Part shown: in pieces, positions 19,807 through 27,038 of the stretch
Position numbering within the stretch: the first letter of the stretch is position 1
Layout: every line of letters starts with the position of its first letter
NCBI RefSeq assembly: GCF_020092905.1
Contig: NZ_JAGSGB010000001.1
Span: 682,001-746,000, forward strand
Reading direction: 5' to 3'
DNA from: Pacificimonas aurantium
GTDB taxonomy: Bacteria; Pseudomonadota; Alphaproteobacteria; Sphingomonadales; Sphingomonadaceae
Length of the DNA: 64,000 nucleotides
The notes under the pieces: generated by a model
What the model was told of the DNA's origin: nothing
The model's input: only the letters and a program-made list of their open reading frames with translations
Databases searched by the model: none
Position numbers and translations under genes: made by a program

Positions 19807-21024
19807 ATGTGCACCTATCTGCAGAGACACAACGGGGTTTACCGGTTTCGACGTTCGGTGCCGTCTGAACTTCGTCCGTTTATCCGCACGCAATCAGGCA
19901 GTGCCCGCCGCGAATGGGTAATCTCGCTTGGGACCAAAGACCGCGAGGAGGCCAAGCGAAGGTTACCCGAGCATACTGTCGAGACTGACCGGCTGATTGA
20001 TGAGGCGCGGGCGCGTGCCGTCGCCCCGATCTCGGAAGGAGGGTCGCGGGAGTCAGAAGAGCGGGCTGCGCAAGAGATGTTGGAGCGCGAGCGGCAGCTG
20101 CGACATGAAAAGCGAAAGGAGCTTCGCACGGGGCTTCGGATGAGGATGGCTTTGTCTACCGCAGAATTGACGCCAGAGGAGGCTGCACATCGGGACCTTC
20201 TTCGCGAAAGAGACGCTGACATTTCCGCGCTGAAGGCAGCCATTGAGGCGCAATCTGCCATAATTGAGAAGCTTAAGGCATCGAGCGGCTATGGCTCGAT
20301 AGTTGAGGCGCCCCATGCTTCGGCGGCTCTGTCGATCCGATCCCTCTTTGAAGAATACGCGGTGGCAGCGAAGCCTCGCCCTCAAACCGTAAAGTCCTTT
20401 CGAGCGTACGTCGAAACATTCTGCGAGTTCATCGGCCATGACGATGCGAGACGAATCTCGTCCCTTCACGTTCGCTCGTGGTTGAAAAAACTGGAAAACG
20501 AAGGAGGGCGAGGGAGACGCGCGCTCAGCCCTAAAACGGTTCGGGAATCCTACCTTCCAGCGTTGGCGCAAGCGCTGCAGCAGGCAGTAGCGGACGGCAG
20601 GCTAGAAAAGAATCCCGCAAAGGACCTCGCCCTTCCGCGCGTTCGGAAACCGGTTCAGGTGAGGGAACGAGAGTTCAGGCCGGAGGAGACTACCGCTCTG
20701 CTCGGCGCAAGCCTCAAAATGGGCGACCCGGACCCCGCTGACCATACGAGCTTTGCGCGTCGATGGGTTCCATGGCTTTGCGCCTATACCGGGGCCAGGG
20801 TCAGCGAGATGCTACAGCTTCGCAAAGAGGACGTGATGACCGAAGGGACCGTAGCGGCGCTGCACATCACTCCCGCAGCGGGGAGCACTAAGACAGACAA
20901 ACCTCGCAAGGTTCCCATTCACGAACATTTGTTAGCGCAGGGCTTTCTCGAAGCGGTTGCGAAGGCAGATGAGGGGCCGTTGTTCTTCAGTTCGTCCAGG
21001 AGCCTCAATTCTCGGCCATCCTAG
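19807..21024 (+). pseudogene. Tyrosine recombinase (island integrase), truncated before the catalytic HxxR and Tyr
   Basis: 405 residues. The N terminus MCTYLQRHNGVYRFRRSVPS matches the arm-binding (DUF6538-type) start of tRNA-targeting integrases; a coiled region rich in Glu/Arg (about 70-150) and a core-binding SAM-like domain (about 185-275) follow. In the catalytic domain the first arginine (CAYTGARVSEMLQL) and the lysine hairpin (TKTDKPRKVPIHEH) are present, but the frame ends at SSRSLNSRPS, before the HxxR box and the nucleophilic tyrosine. The other two forward frames after 21000 do not restore them. It starts 90 bp after attL, the usual place. Confidence 0.85.
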
Positions 21025-21207
21025 ACGGTATCAATTCAGACAATGAGGTAGAAATTCGGGGGCAGCGTTCTCCGCTACGCGCGCCTGATCACCTTCTTAT
21101 TTTCGTCGCACCGGCTACATCTCCCCCTGCTTCTGAATGAAATCGCCGGTGGTGGCGAGCGCAGAGGTAATCTGTGCGGGATGCGCTCCATGATTGATCC
21201 AGTTTAG

Positions 21208-21522
21208 GCCCTCGCCAATGCACCGGTTGAGCTTGCCATCTTCGACTTGCTGACGTCGCCCGAGCCGAAGCTATCGAAGGCTCAGGAGCAGGAGGTTAAG
21301 CGGGTAGCTTGCCAGTTGCTTCGGAAGTTGCAGAAGCTTGTGGCAGCCGTTGATTGGCTGAATGGCCAGCAAACGAGGGGAGCAGTTTGGACGCAAATCA
21401 GGCAGGGGCTTAACGAGCTCCCTGAAGAACCGTATCCGCAAGCGCTATGGGACGAGAAAGTCGACAACGTCTGGCAATTCGTGATGCGGCGCTATGGAGA
21501 GGTCAAATCTCCAATCGTTTGA
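21208..21522 (+). pseudogene. C-terminal remnant of a type I restriction enzyme R subunit (HsdR-like)
   Basis: Open from the codon after a TAG at 21205 to 21522, about 104 codons; the first usable start is a TTG at 21247 (91 residues). The sequence runs ELAIFDLLTSPEPKLSKA, then VKRVACQLLRKLQKL, VDWLNGQQTRGAVW, LPEEPYPQALWDEKVDNVWQ. This order (DLLT-x-PEP...VKxVA..LL..L......DW......R..V....LP..Y...L...K...V) is what I recall of the C-terminal segment of HsdR proteins. No helicase, nuclease, hsdM or hsdS part is in the element, so it would be a stranded fragment. The family match is from memory and needs a profile search. It overlaps the tail of the convergent recombinase gene by 20 bp. Confidence 0.5.
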
Positions 21523-22162
21523 GAGCGCGGTGCACATTGGTGGCATGCCAGTTTCCTGCTCCGGGCGATACGACGCCCAGCTCGTTCAAACGTGAAGCCA
21601 TTTGACGAATACTCAGCCCTTCCTTTCTCATGTCTTCAAAGTGATGTGCAACGGGCTGCAAGCTCTGGAATGCCAATTCCTTGTTGCGTTTCGCAAGTGC
21701 TGGTCCGTTCTTTCCGAGTTTCGCCCCTCTTGCCTTTGCGGCCGCAAGAGCCTGCTTGGTGCGCCGCGAGATAACCTCTGCTTCCTTTTCAGCCAGGGCT
21801 GCGAACAAGTGAAGTTGGAACCGGTCCGCGTTCGGCATGTCAGCCACCGCGAAGTCCACTCCAGTTTCCATGAGCCCTGAGATAAAGTGAACGTTCCGTG
21901 CGAGCCGGTCCAGCTTTGCTAAGACGAGCTTCGACTTGGTTCTCTTGGCCTCACCCAGCGCGGCCAAAAGCTCGGGTCGCCGCGCGAGCGCGTTTGATCC
22001 TTTTCCAGTCTCCACTTCGACGAACTCATCTACAAGGCGAAGCCCTGACACGCTGGCGTATTGGCGCACAGCTTCCCTTTGCGCTTCGAGGCCTAGGCCG
22101 CTCCGTCCCTGTCGATCAGTCGACACGCGGAGATAGGAAATTGCCAAAGCGTCAGTTTTCAT
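21503..22162 (-). CDS. Serine recombinase (resolvase/invertase family)
   Basis: 219 residues. The catalytic serine is in AISYLRVSTDRQGRSGLGLE, and the conserved arginines are in KLDRLARNVHF, followed by the long E-helix KEAEVISRRTKQALAAAKARG. The C-terminal part (SIRQMASRLNELGVVSPGAGNWHATNVHRAL) is a helix-turn-helix for DNA binding. Full catalytic domain, so it should be active as resolvase or invertase. It reads towards the truncated integrase and has a palindrome directly upstream. Confidence 0.92.
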   Translation of the reverse strand: MKTDALAISYLRVSTDRQGRSGLGLEAQREAVRQYASVSGLRLVDEFVEVETGKGSNALARRPELLAALGEAKRTKSKLVLAKLDRLARNVHFISGLMETGVDFAVADMPNADRFQLHLFAALAEKEAEVISRRTKQALAAAKARGAKLGKNGPALAKRNKELAFQSLQPVAHHFEDMRKEGLSIRQMASRLNELGVVSPGAGNWHATNVHRALKRLEI

Positions 22163-22176
22163 TGACCAGCCCGTTC

Positions 22177-22202
22177 ACACATATACCAACGTATACCTGT
22201 GT
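22177..22202. promoter_or_regulatory. Interrupted palindrome upstream of the serine recombinase
   Basis: ACACA-TATAC-CAAC-GTATA-CC-TGTGT: nested inverted halves starting 15 bp upstream of the recombinase start codon. Serine resolvases bind inverted 12-bp half-sites at a crossover site and often repress their own promoter, so this may be a res-type site or autoregulatory operator. Its GTATAC core resembles the catabolic-locus operators by chance or otherwise. Confidence 0.4.
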
Positions 22203-22341
22203 ACAGTCGCGCCGGTTCAGGTCAATGTCCTGTCGGAAACGCCGCTGTGGGGGGCGAGGGGGGAGTACGCCAAACTTCCGGTTGGAGGGCTACCGCGTGT
22301 GAATACGCTGATTTCCGATCCTGAAGTGCGGCTGCGATTGC

Positions 22342-22364
22342 GCCTGTTACAACAGCCTGTTACA
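22342..22364 (+). repeat. Two copies of GCCTGTTACA near attR, possible integrase arm sites
   Basis: 10-bp direct repeats at 22342-22351 and 22355-22364, spaced 13 bp start to start, 62 bp inside attR. A related CTGTTAC occurs at 19779-19785 inside attL. Short direct repeats inside both ends are typical of arm-type sites bound by the integrase N terminus. Confidence 0.4.
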
Positions 22365-22425
22365 GAGGTGTTTCCGCCGCTACGGCAACCCTTTGTTTTT
22401 ATATGAGGTTTGATCGCGCAGGGTT

Positions 22426-22446
22426 AGTCCTCTCCTGGGCACCAAC
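22426..22446 (+). repeat. attR: duplicated tRNA-Leu 3' end
   Basis: Exact 21-base copy of 19697-19717 (T-arm 3' strand, acceptor 3' strand, ACCA and AC). It is not preceded by the rest of a tRNA, so it marks the right end of the integrated element. Confidence 0.9.
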
Positions 22447-22734
22447 AACTCTTCCCAAATTCTGCCGTTCTCCTAAGAATGGAACCGGAGGAGTAACGGG
22501 GCGTATCCTGTCGTCGGCGCTGCGACCGGGCGATGGGCTACACCGCCGCATTCGCAACCCGGGACGAGCGTGCGAGCCTGCTCTTGGGAAAGGGGTCCAC
22601 CGGAAAAGGGGCTCCACCGAACAGCCAGCGGGCAACTGGCAGCCATCCGCAGGCGGGCGTCGCCACCGGGGCGGCGCGATAGGAATGCCCACAGGATCGC
22701 GCGGCAGGGCGCCGCATTGGGGTAGGCATCACAC
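22447..22734. other. Region between attR and the GntR gene, no gene seen
   Basis: 288 bases that originally lay downstream of tRNA-Leu. Open frames on both strands here have low-complexity Arg/Pro/Gly content and no recognisable product. The GntR promoter is expected at its right end. Together with 22163-22425 it forms a gene-free stretch of about 570 bases interrupted only by the recombinase palindrome, the direct repeats and attR. Confidence 0.6.
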
Positions 22735-23385
22735 ATGAGTCTCGTTGTCAGGAACCTCTCAGACCAGCTTATCGAGCTGGTGCGCGACCGCATCCTTTCG
22801 GGGCGCGTGCCGACCGATGCGCCCATCCGCCAGGATGCGCTTGCCGCGGAACTCGGGGTCAGCAAAATTCCGCTGCGCGAGGCATTGGCCCGCCTCGAGG
22901 AAGAGGGGCTGCTGCGCTCGCAGGCCAATCGCGGCTATTTCGTGCGCACGATGAACTCGGACGAGGCCAAGGAAGTCTTCAACCTGCGTATGAAGATCGA
23001 GCCCGACGTCATCGCCCTGGCCGCGCGCAAGGCGACCGAAGAGGATCATCTGCTGGCGCGGCGGATGCTGGACACGCTCTACCAGGTCACCGAGGAAGGC
23101 GGCGAAGGCGTCGGCGCCTTCAACAGGGCATTTCATCTGGCGCTGATCCGGCCCTGCGGCCAGACGCTCACCACCAATATCCTGGAGCGTCTCCACATCC
23201 TGTCGGAGCGCTACGTTCGCAAGCATCTGGAGCCGCTCGGCCGGGACGAGCAGGCCAATGAAGAGCATAGGAAGATGCTGGATCGCTGGATGGGCCGCGA
23301 CGAGGAAGGCATTGCGCGCCTCGCGATGCTGCATATCCAGCGGACCATCGACGATCTGACGCTGCAGCTCGACGCCGAGAGCTGA
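22735..23385 (+). CDS. GntR-family transcriptional regulator, FadR/FCD subfamily
   Basis: 216 residues. N-terminal winged helix-turn-helix (about 8-75): DAPIRQDALAAELGVSKIPLREALARL and the wing GLLRSQANRGYFV. C-terminal all-alpha FCD ligand domain (about 85-210) with the metal/ligand histidines in FNRAFHLALI, NEEHRKMLDR and MLHIQRTI. FCD regulators usually sense a carboxylic acid of the pathway they control and bind short palindromes around GTATAC. The gene is adjacent to the hydroxyproline/peptide locus, and repeated GTATAC-type sites occur in front of its transcription units, so control of that locus is inferred. It converges on the first amidohydrolase gene. Confidence 0.92.
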   Translation: MSLVVRNLSDQLIELVRDRILSGRVPTDAPIRQDALAAELGVSKIPLREALARLEEEGLLRSQANRGYFVRTMNSDEAKEVFNLRMKIEPDVIALAARKATEEDHLLARRMLDTLYQVTEEGGEGVGAFNRAFHLALIRPCGQTLTTNILERLHILSERYVRKHLEPLGRDEQANEEHRKMLDRWMGRDEEGIARLAMLHIQRTIDDLTLQLDAES

Positions 23386-23484
23386 CGGCTCGTCAGAAGC
23401 ATCAGCACAGCTGCGCTCTGCGGGCTTGCCGCCAGACTAGATTAGGCCGGAGTGCTTTGACCAAGGTCAGCGCGCGAACGGCGC

Positions 23485-23500
23485 CCCGGCCGAAGCCGGG
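23485..23500. terminator. GC-rich hairpin between convergent genes
   Basis: CCCGGC / GCCGGG with a CGAA loop in the 164-bp gap between the convergent GntR and amidohydrolase genes. No T-run; possible weak bidirectional terminator. Confidence 0.3.
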
Positions 23501-23549
23501 ACGCCGCCACGTTACGCAAATTACAAAGATACGCGGGTACTGAACTCTA

Positions 23550-25238
23550 TCAGCGGCGCACGACGCCTTCCTCTGGCAGGCCCATGCGGACCTTTTCGGC
23601 ACGCACCATGGCCGCCACGTCCGCCAGCAGCTGCTTGGAATCGTACAGGATGCCGTCCTTGATCGTGTAGCTGACACCGCCGACACGCTCGAGTTCCTGC
23701 GTTTCTTCGTTCAGGCGCAGGAAGCCCGTGCCATACAGCGTTTTCAGGTTCTGCAGCGGGTTTTCCTTTACGATCACCATGTCGGCGAGCTTGCCGACGC
23801 GTACGGTGCCGATCGGCGGGACCGGCTGGCCTTTCGGCTCATAGAGCGTCAGCGCGCCGTTGAGCGTGGCCGCCTGGATCACCTGCGACGGGTTGAAGCC
23901 GGCTTCCTGCAGCAGTTCCAGCTCCTGGATATAGCCGAAGCCATAGGGCTGGAAGATGAAGCCGGAGTCGGAGCCGGTCGTGACGCGGCCGCCGATCTTC
24001 TTGTAGTCGTTAATCAGGTGCATGAATTTCTGGTAGAAATTCTTCCACTTAACTTCCGTCGCCGTGGTCCAGTCATAGAAATAGGACCCATGGTTGATGC
24101 GCGACGACTGATAAAACTGCCACAGCTGCGGCATCGTGTAAGTGTCATGCCAGTCGGCGTTTCTGGCGCGCATCAGGTCGCGGCCCGCCAGGTAGATGGT
24201 CATCGTAGGATCGAAGGTGACGTTGTTTTCCTTCTGCTCCTCCAGATAGTCCCACCATTCTTCCGAATCCGCCTCGAAGCTCTCCGCGGCGAGATTGGCG
24301 ACGTTGCCGAACCGGTCCTGCTCGTCATTATAGTTGTAGTCGACCGGCCAGTCCTGCACCGGGCCATTCTTCAGTAGAGATTCGAAGTGACCGTAATAGT
24401 GCGTGACCGAATCGAGCCCCATGCGGCCGGCTTCGAGCGCGTTCAGGCGGCCGACGCCGATCTGCGACAGGTGCGCAACGGTGCCTAGACCCTGCTTTTC
24501 GGCTTCGTCGATGATCGCCTCGATCACTTCCGGCGGCTGGTCCTCGTTGTTCGACAGCTTGATGCCGTCGATGCCTTCGCCGGCTGCCCAGCGAACCCAG
24601 GCGCGGGCCTTTTCCGGCGTGTTGGTGCGGCCGCCCGTCCAGCCCTCGCCCTGGCCGGGCCGCTGGTAGACGAAGATGCGCGGGGCGACGATTTCGTTGC
24701 GCTCGGAGCGGGCCTGTTCGCTCAGCGAGACTTCGAACGGCGCAAGGTCGACACCCCGTACCGTGGTCACGCCATGGGCAAGCCAGAGCTTGTAGGAATA
24801 TGACAGGTCGGGCGCTTTGTCGTCGGTCGACCCATGGACGTGCATGTCGACGAATCCGGGAAGCATGAACATGCCGGTCGCGTCGAGCTCATAGTCGAAG
24901 TCGCGCGGCTCGCGGCCATCCTTCAGCGGCAGTCCGGGAGTTCCGGCGGGCAGGATGTCGGCGATGGTGTCGCCCTCGATGACGATGTCCACGGGACCGC
25001 GGGGCGGGGCGCCCGAGCCGTCGATCAGCGTCACGGCACGCACGACCCATTTGTTGTAAGGACCAAAGCCCTCATTCGGTCCGCGGTCCGGGCCGGCGTC
25101 TGCGCCTGCACGCGGCTTCACTGCCTGTACCGGCTCTGCGGGCGCCGACTGACCATACCCGGTTGCCGACGTGGCAAGCAGCGCCGCACTCAGCATCAGT
25201 GCCGCTGTGCGGGTAACCGTTTTCGTTCCTCGTTTCAT
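23550..25238 (-). CDS. Exported metal-dependent amidohydrolase (M38-type peptidase/prolidase-like), paralogue 1
   Basis: 562 residues after choosing the ATG at 25238, which follows AAGGGGG and begins a Sec signal peptide (MKRGTKTVTRTAALMLSAAL, cleavage near ATGYGQ-SA). Amidohydrolase-superfamily TIM barrel with metal ligands in FVDMHVHGS, GIKLSNNED (bridging lysine), TVAHLSQ, THYYGH and GSDSGF. Relatives include alphaproteobacterial Xaa-Pro and Xaa-Arg/Lys dipeptidases, so a periplasmic dipeptidase or prolidase is the best guess. Last gene of the minus-strand series; a GTATAC-type element lies 74 bp upstream. Homologous to the proteins at 27039-28688 and 48522-50192. Confidence 0.85.
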   Translation of the reverse strand: MKRGTKTVTRTAALMLSAALLATSATGYGQSAPAEPVQAVKPRAGADAGPDRGPNEGFGPYNKWVVRAVTLIDGSGAPPRGPVDIVIEGDTIADILPAGTPGLPLKDGREPRDFDYELDATGMFMLPGFVDMHVHGSTDDKAPDLSYSYKLWLAHGVTTVRGVDLAPFEVSLSEQARSERNEIVAPRIFVYQRPGQGEGWTGGRTNTPEKARAWVRWAAGEGIDGIKLSNNEDQPPEVIEAIIDEAEKQGLGTVAHLSQIGVGRLNALEAGRMGLDSVTHYYGHFESLLKNGPVQDWPVDYNYNDEQDRFGNVANLAAESFEADSEEWWDYLEEQKENNVTFDPTMTIYLAGRDLMRARNADWHDTYTMPQLWQFYQSSRINHGSYFYDWTTATEVKWKNFYQKFMHLINDYKKIGGRVTTGSDSGFIFQPYGFGYIQELELLQEAGFNPSQVIQAATLNGALTLYEPKGQPVPPIGTVRVGKLADMVIVKENPLQNLKTLYGTGFLRLNEETQELERVGGVSYTIKDGILYDSKQLLADVAAMVRAEKVRMGLPEEGVVRR

Positions 25239-25311
25239 CCCATACCCCCTTCTACGAAAATCCCGGACCTCGTTCGGCCCTTCACCCCAAGGGGTGCCAT
25301 GAACCCGCCGG

Positions 25312-25324
25312 GTATACAATATAC
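25312..25324 (-). promoter_or_regulatory. GTATAC-type operator (site a)
   Basis: GTATACAATATAC, an inverted repeat GTATA-CAA-TATAC, in the 105-bp gap between the end of the semialdehyde dehydrogenase gene and the start of amidohydrolase paralogue 1. Belongs to a set of six related sites; candidate binding site of the GntR regulator at 22735. Confidence 0.6.
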
Positions 25325-25343
25325 TTTAGGTTTGAACGGCCTC

Positions 25344-26918
25344 TCAGGTCCGCTTCGGGTCTCCATCGACATGCCGCGGCACATTCCACGGATTGGCGTT
25401 GCGCAGCGGCGGGGGCAACAGGTCGTCAGGGATGTCCTGAAAACAGACCGGCCTCAAGAAGCGCTCGATCGCCAAGGTGCCGACCGAGGTGCTCTGGCCG
25501 TCCGAGGTTGCGGGATAGGGACCGCCATGCACCATTGCATCGCAGACCTCGACCCCCGTGGGCCAGCCATTGGCGAGGATGCGTCCCGCCTTCCGCTCGA
25601 GCTTCGGAAGCAGCTCTGCAAGGGCCGACTTGTCGTCGTCTTCCAGATGGACCGTCGCGGTCAGCTGGCCTTCCAGTCCTTCGATCATCGCCGCCATCTC
25701 GTCCAGGCTGTCGCAGGCGACGACCAGCGACGCCGGTCCGAAGACTTCCGCCCCCAAGGCAGGGTCGGACAGGAAGGCTTTTGCGGTGCAGCTATAAAGC
25801 GCCGGCTGCGCGCAGTTCACGCCGCCGGTCTCGGCGCTCCGGCCGACGGCGGTGACGTCTTTGTGCGCGTCGAGCGTCGCGACGCCGCCGCCATAGCTGT
25901 CGTGAATTCCCGCCGTCAGCATCGGCGTGGGCGGGGCGCCTTCCAGGGCCTTGGCGGCCGAGGCGAGGAACCGGTCCAGAGCTTCGCCGCGAAGGGCGAG
26001 TACGAGGCCAGGATTGGTGCAGAACTGGCCCGACCCCAGCGTCAGCGAGCCGACGAACGCCTCGCCGAGCGCGTCGGCGCGGGCGGCCAGGGCACCGGGA
26101 AGAAGAAGTACCGGATTGATGCTGCTCATTTCCGCAAAGACGGGAATCGGCACCGGCCGCGCCGACGCGACGCGCATCAGTGCCAGGCCGCCCGGGCGCG
26201 AGCCGGTGAAGCCGACGGCGCGGATATGGGGATCGGACACCAGGGCGGCACCCAGCTCGTTGGAGGGGCCGGGCAGATAGGAGAAGACACCGTCGGGCAG
26301 ACCGCAGGCCGCGACCGCGGTCCGCAACGCGCGCGCCACCAGCTCGCCGGTACCCGGATGTGCCGGGTGGCCCTTTACCACGACGGGGCAGCCGGCGGCC
26401 AGCCCCGACGCGGTGTCGCCGCCTGCGACGGAGAAGGCGAGCGGGAAGTTGCTGGCGCCGAACACCGCAACAGGGCCCACCGCGACATGCCGGCGACGCA
26501 GGTCGGCGCGCGGCAGCGGATCGCGGTCCGGCATGGCGGGGTTGATGGCGACGTGCAGCCATTCGCCCTTCTTCAGGTGCGCGGCAAACATGCGCAGCTG
26601 TCCGACGGTGCGACCGCGCTCGCCTTCCAGCCGCGCGCGGGGCAGGCCGCTTTCCGCGGTCGAACGCTCGATCAGTTCGTCGCCGAGGGCCATGATCTCG
26701 TCGGCCGCGCGCTCGAGGAATGCAGCACGGTCCGGCGGCGCAAGCGCGGAAAAAACGGGAAAGGCCTCGTCGGCCAACTTGCAGGCGCGTGCGACCTGGT
26801 CGCCGGTCGCCGCGCAAAAGTCCGGTGACAGGGTCTCCCCCGTCGCCGGATTGACGCCCCGAAACTTGTCCCCCGACTGCTCTTCGCTCGCACCGACGAA
26901 GACCGACCCTGAAATCAT
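25344..26918 (-). CDS. 2-oxoglutarate semialdehyde (2,5-dioxovalerate) dehydrogenase, hydroxyproline type
   Basis: 524-residue aldehyde dehydrogenase oxidising 2-oxoglutarate semialdehyde to 2-oxoglutarate with NAD(P)+, the last step of the D-hydroxyproline route. Opens MISGSVFVGASEEQSGDKFR as in the type III (hydroxyproline-inducible) enzymes; cofactor motif VFGASNFPLAFS, general base in FAEMSSINPV and catalytic cysteine in GSGQFCTNPGLV. AAGAGG lies before the ATG. It is separated by 120 bp from the amidohydrolase upstream and may have its own promoter or be read from the DUF885 promoter. Confidence 0.93.
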   Translation of the reverse strand: MISGSVFVGASEEQSGDKFRGVNPATGETLSPDFCAATGDQVARACKLADEAFPVFSALAPPDRAAFLERAADEIMALGDELIERSTAESGLPRARLEGERGRTVGQLRMFAAHLKKGEWLHVAINPAMPDRDPLPRADLRRRHVAVGPVAVFGASNFPLAFSVAGGDTASGLAAGCPVVVKGHPAHPGTGELVARALRTAVAACGLPDGVFSYLPGPSNELGAALVSDPHIRAVGFTGSRPGGLALMRVASARPVPIPVFAEMSSINPVLLLPGALAARADALGEAFVGSLTLGSGQFCTNPGLVLALRGEALDRFLASAAKALEGAPPTPMLTAGIHDSYGGGVATLDAHKDVTAVGRSAETGGVNCAQPALYSCTAKAFLSDPALGAEVFGPASLVVACDSLDEMAAMIEGLEGQLTATVHLEDDDKSALAELLPKLERKAGRILANGWPTGVEVCDAMVHGGPYPATSDGQSTSVGTLAIERFLRPVCFQDIPDDLLPPPLRNANPWNVPRHVDGDPKRT

Positions 26919-27038
26919 GAAAATACCTCTTGTCCCGTTGCATGTCTTGCGGCCGGCGCTCCTGGCCGGCCGCGCTACGTATTCTTGGTCGGGCAGTCGG
27001 CGGGCGCGGAGTGGCAGCCGCGCCCGCCCTGCCGGATA

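Larger units (their letters stand above)
19697..22446. mobile_element. Small integrative element in tRNA-Leu, apparently decayed
   Basis: About 2.73 kb between exact 21-bp att repeats. It carries a C-terminally truncated tyrosine integrase next to attL, an HsdR-like C-terminal remnant and a serine recombinase pointing towards the integrase. Base composition is visibly more AT-rich than the flanks, and the encoded proteins use less GC-biased codons. No replication, capsid or toxin genes are seen, so it is a remnant of an island, satellite or defence cargo element. It cannot excise by its own integrase if the truncation is real. Confidence 0.85.

Noticed and set aside
21115-21246. Minus-strand stretch of about 45 open codons ending in TAG
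   Set aside because: The product looks protein-like but there is no start codon before an upstream stop, and it overlaps the HsdR-like remnant; too weak to call.
22191-22196. GTATAC hexamer in front of the serine recombinase, similar to the locus operators
   Set aside because: It belongs to a different palindrome (ACACA-TATAC...GTATA-CC-TGTGT) within the island and lacks the GRTATMY extension.
22403-22738. 111-codon frame spanning attR towards the GntR gene
   Set aside because: Overlaps the GntR start, has low-complexity Arg/Gly/Pro content and no ribosome binding site; treated as non-coding.
26949-26973. Perfect 9-bp hairpin GCGGCCGGC/GCCGGCCGC between amidohydrolase 2 and the semialdehyde dehydrogenase gene
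   Set aside because: No T-run on either strand, so I did not list it as a terminator; it could still attenuate read-through.
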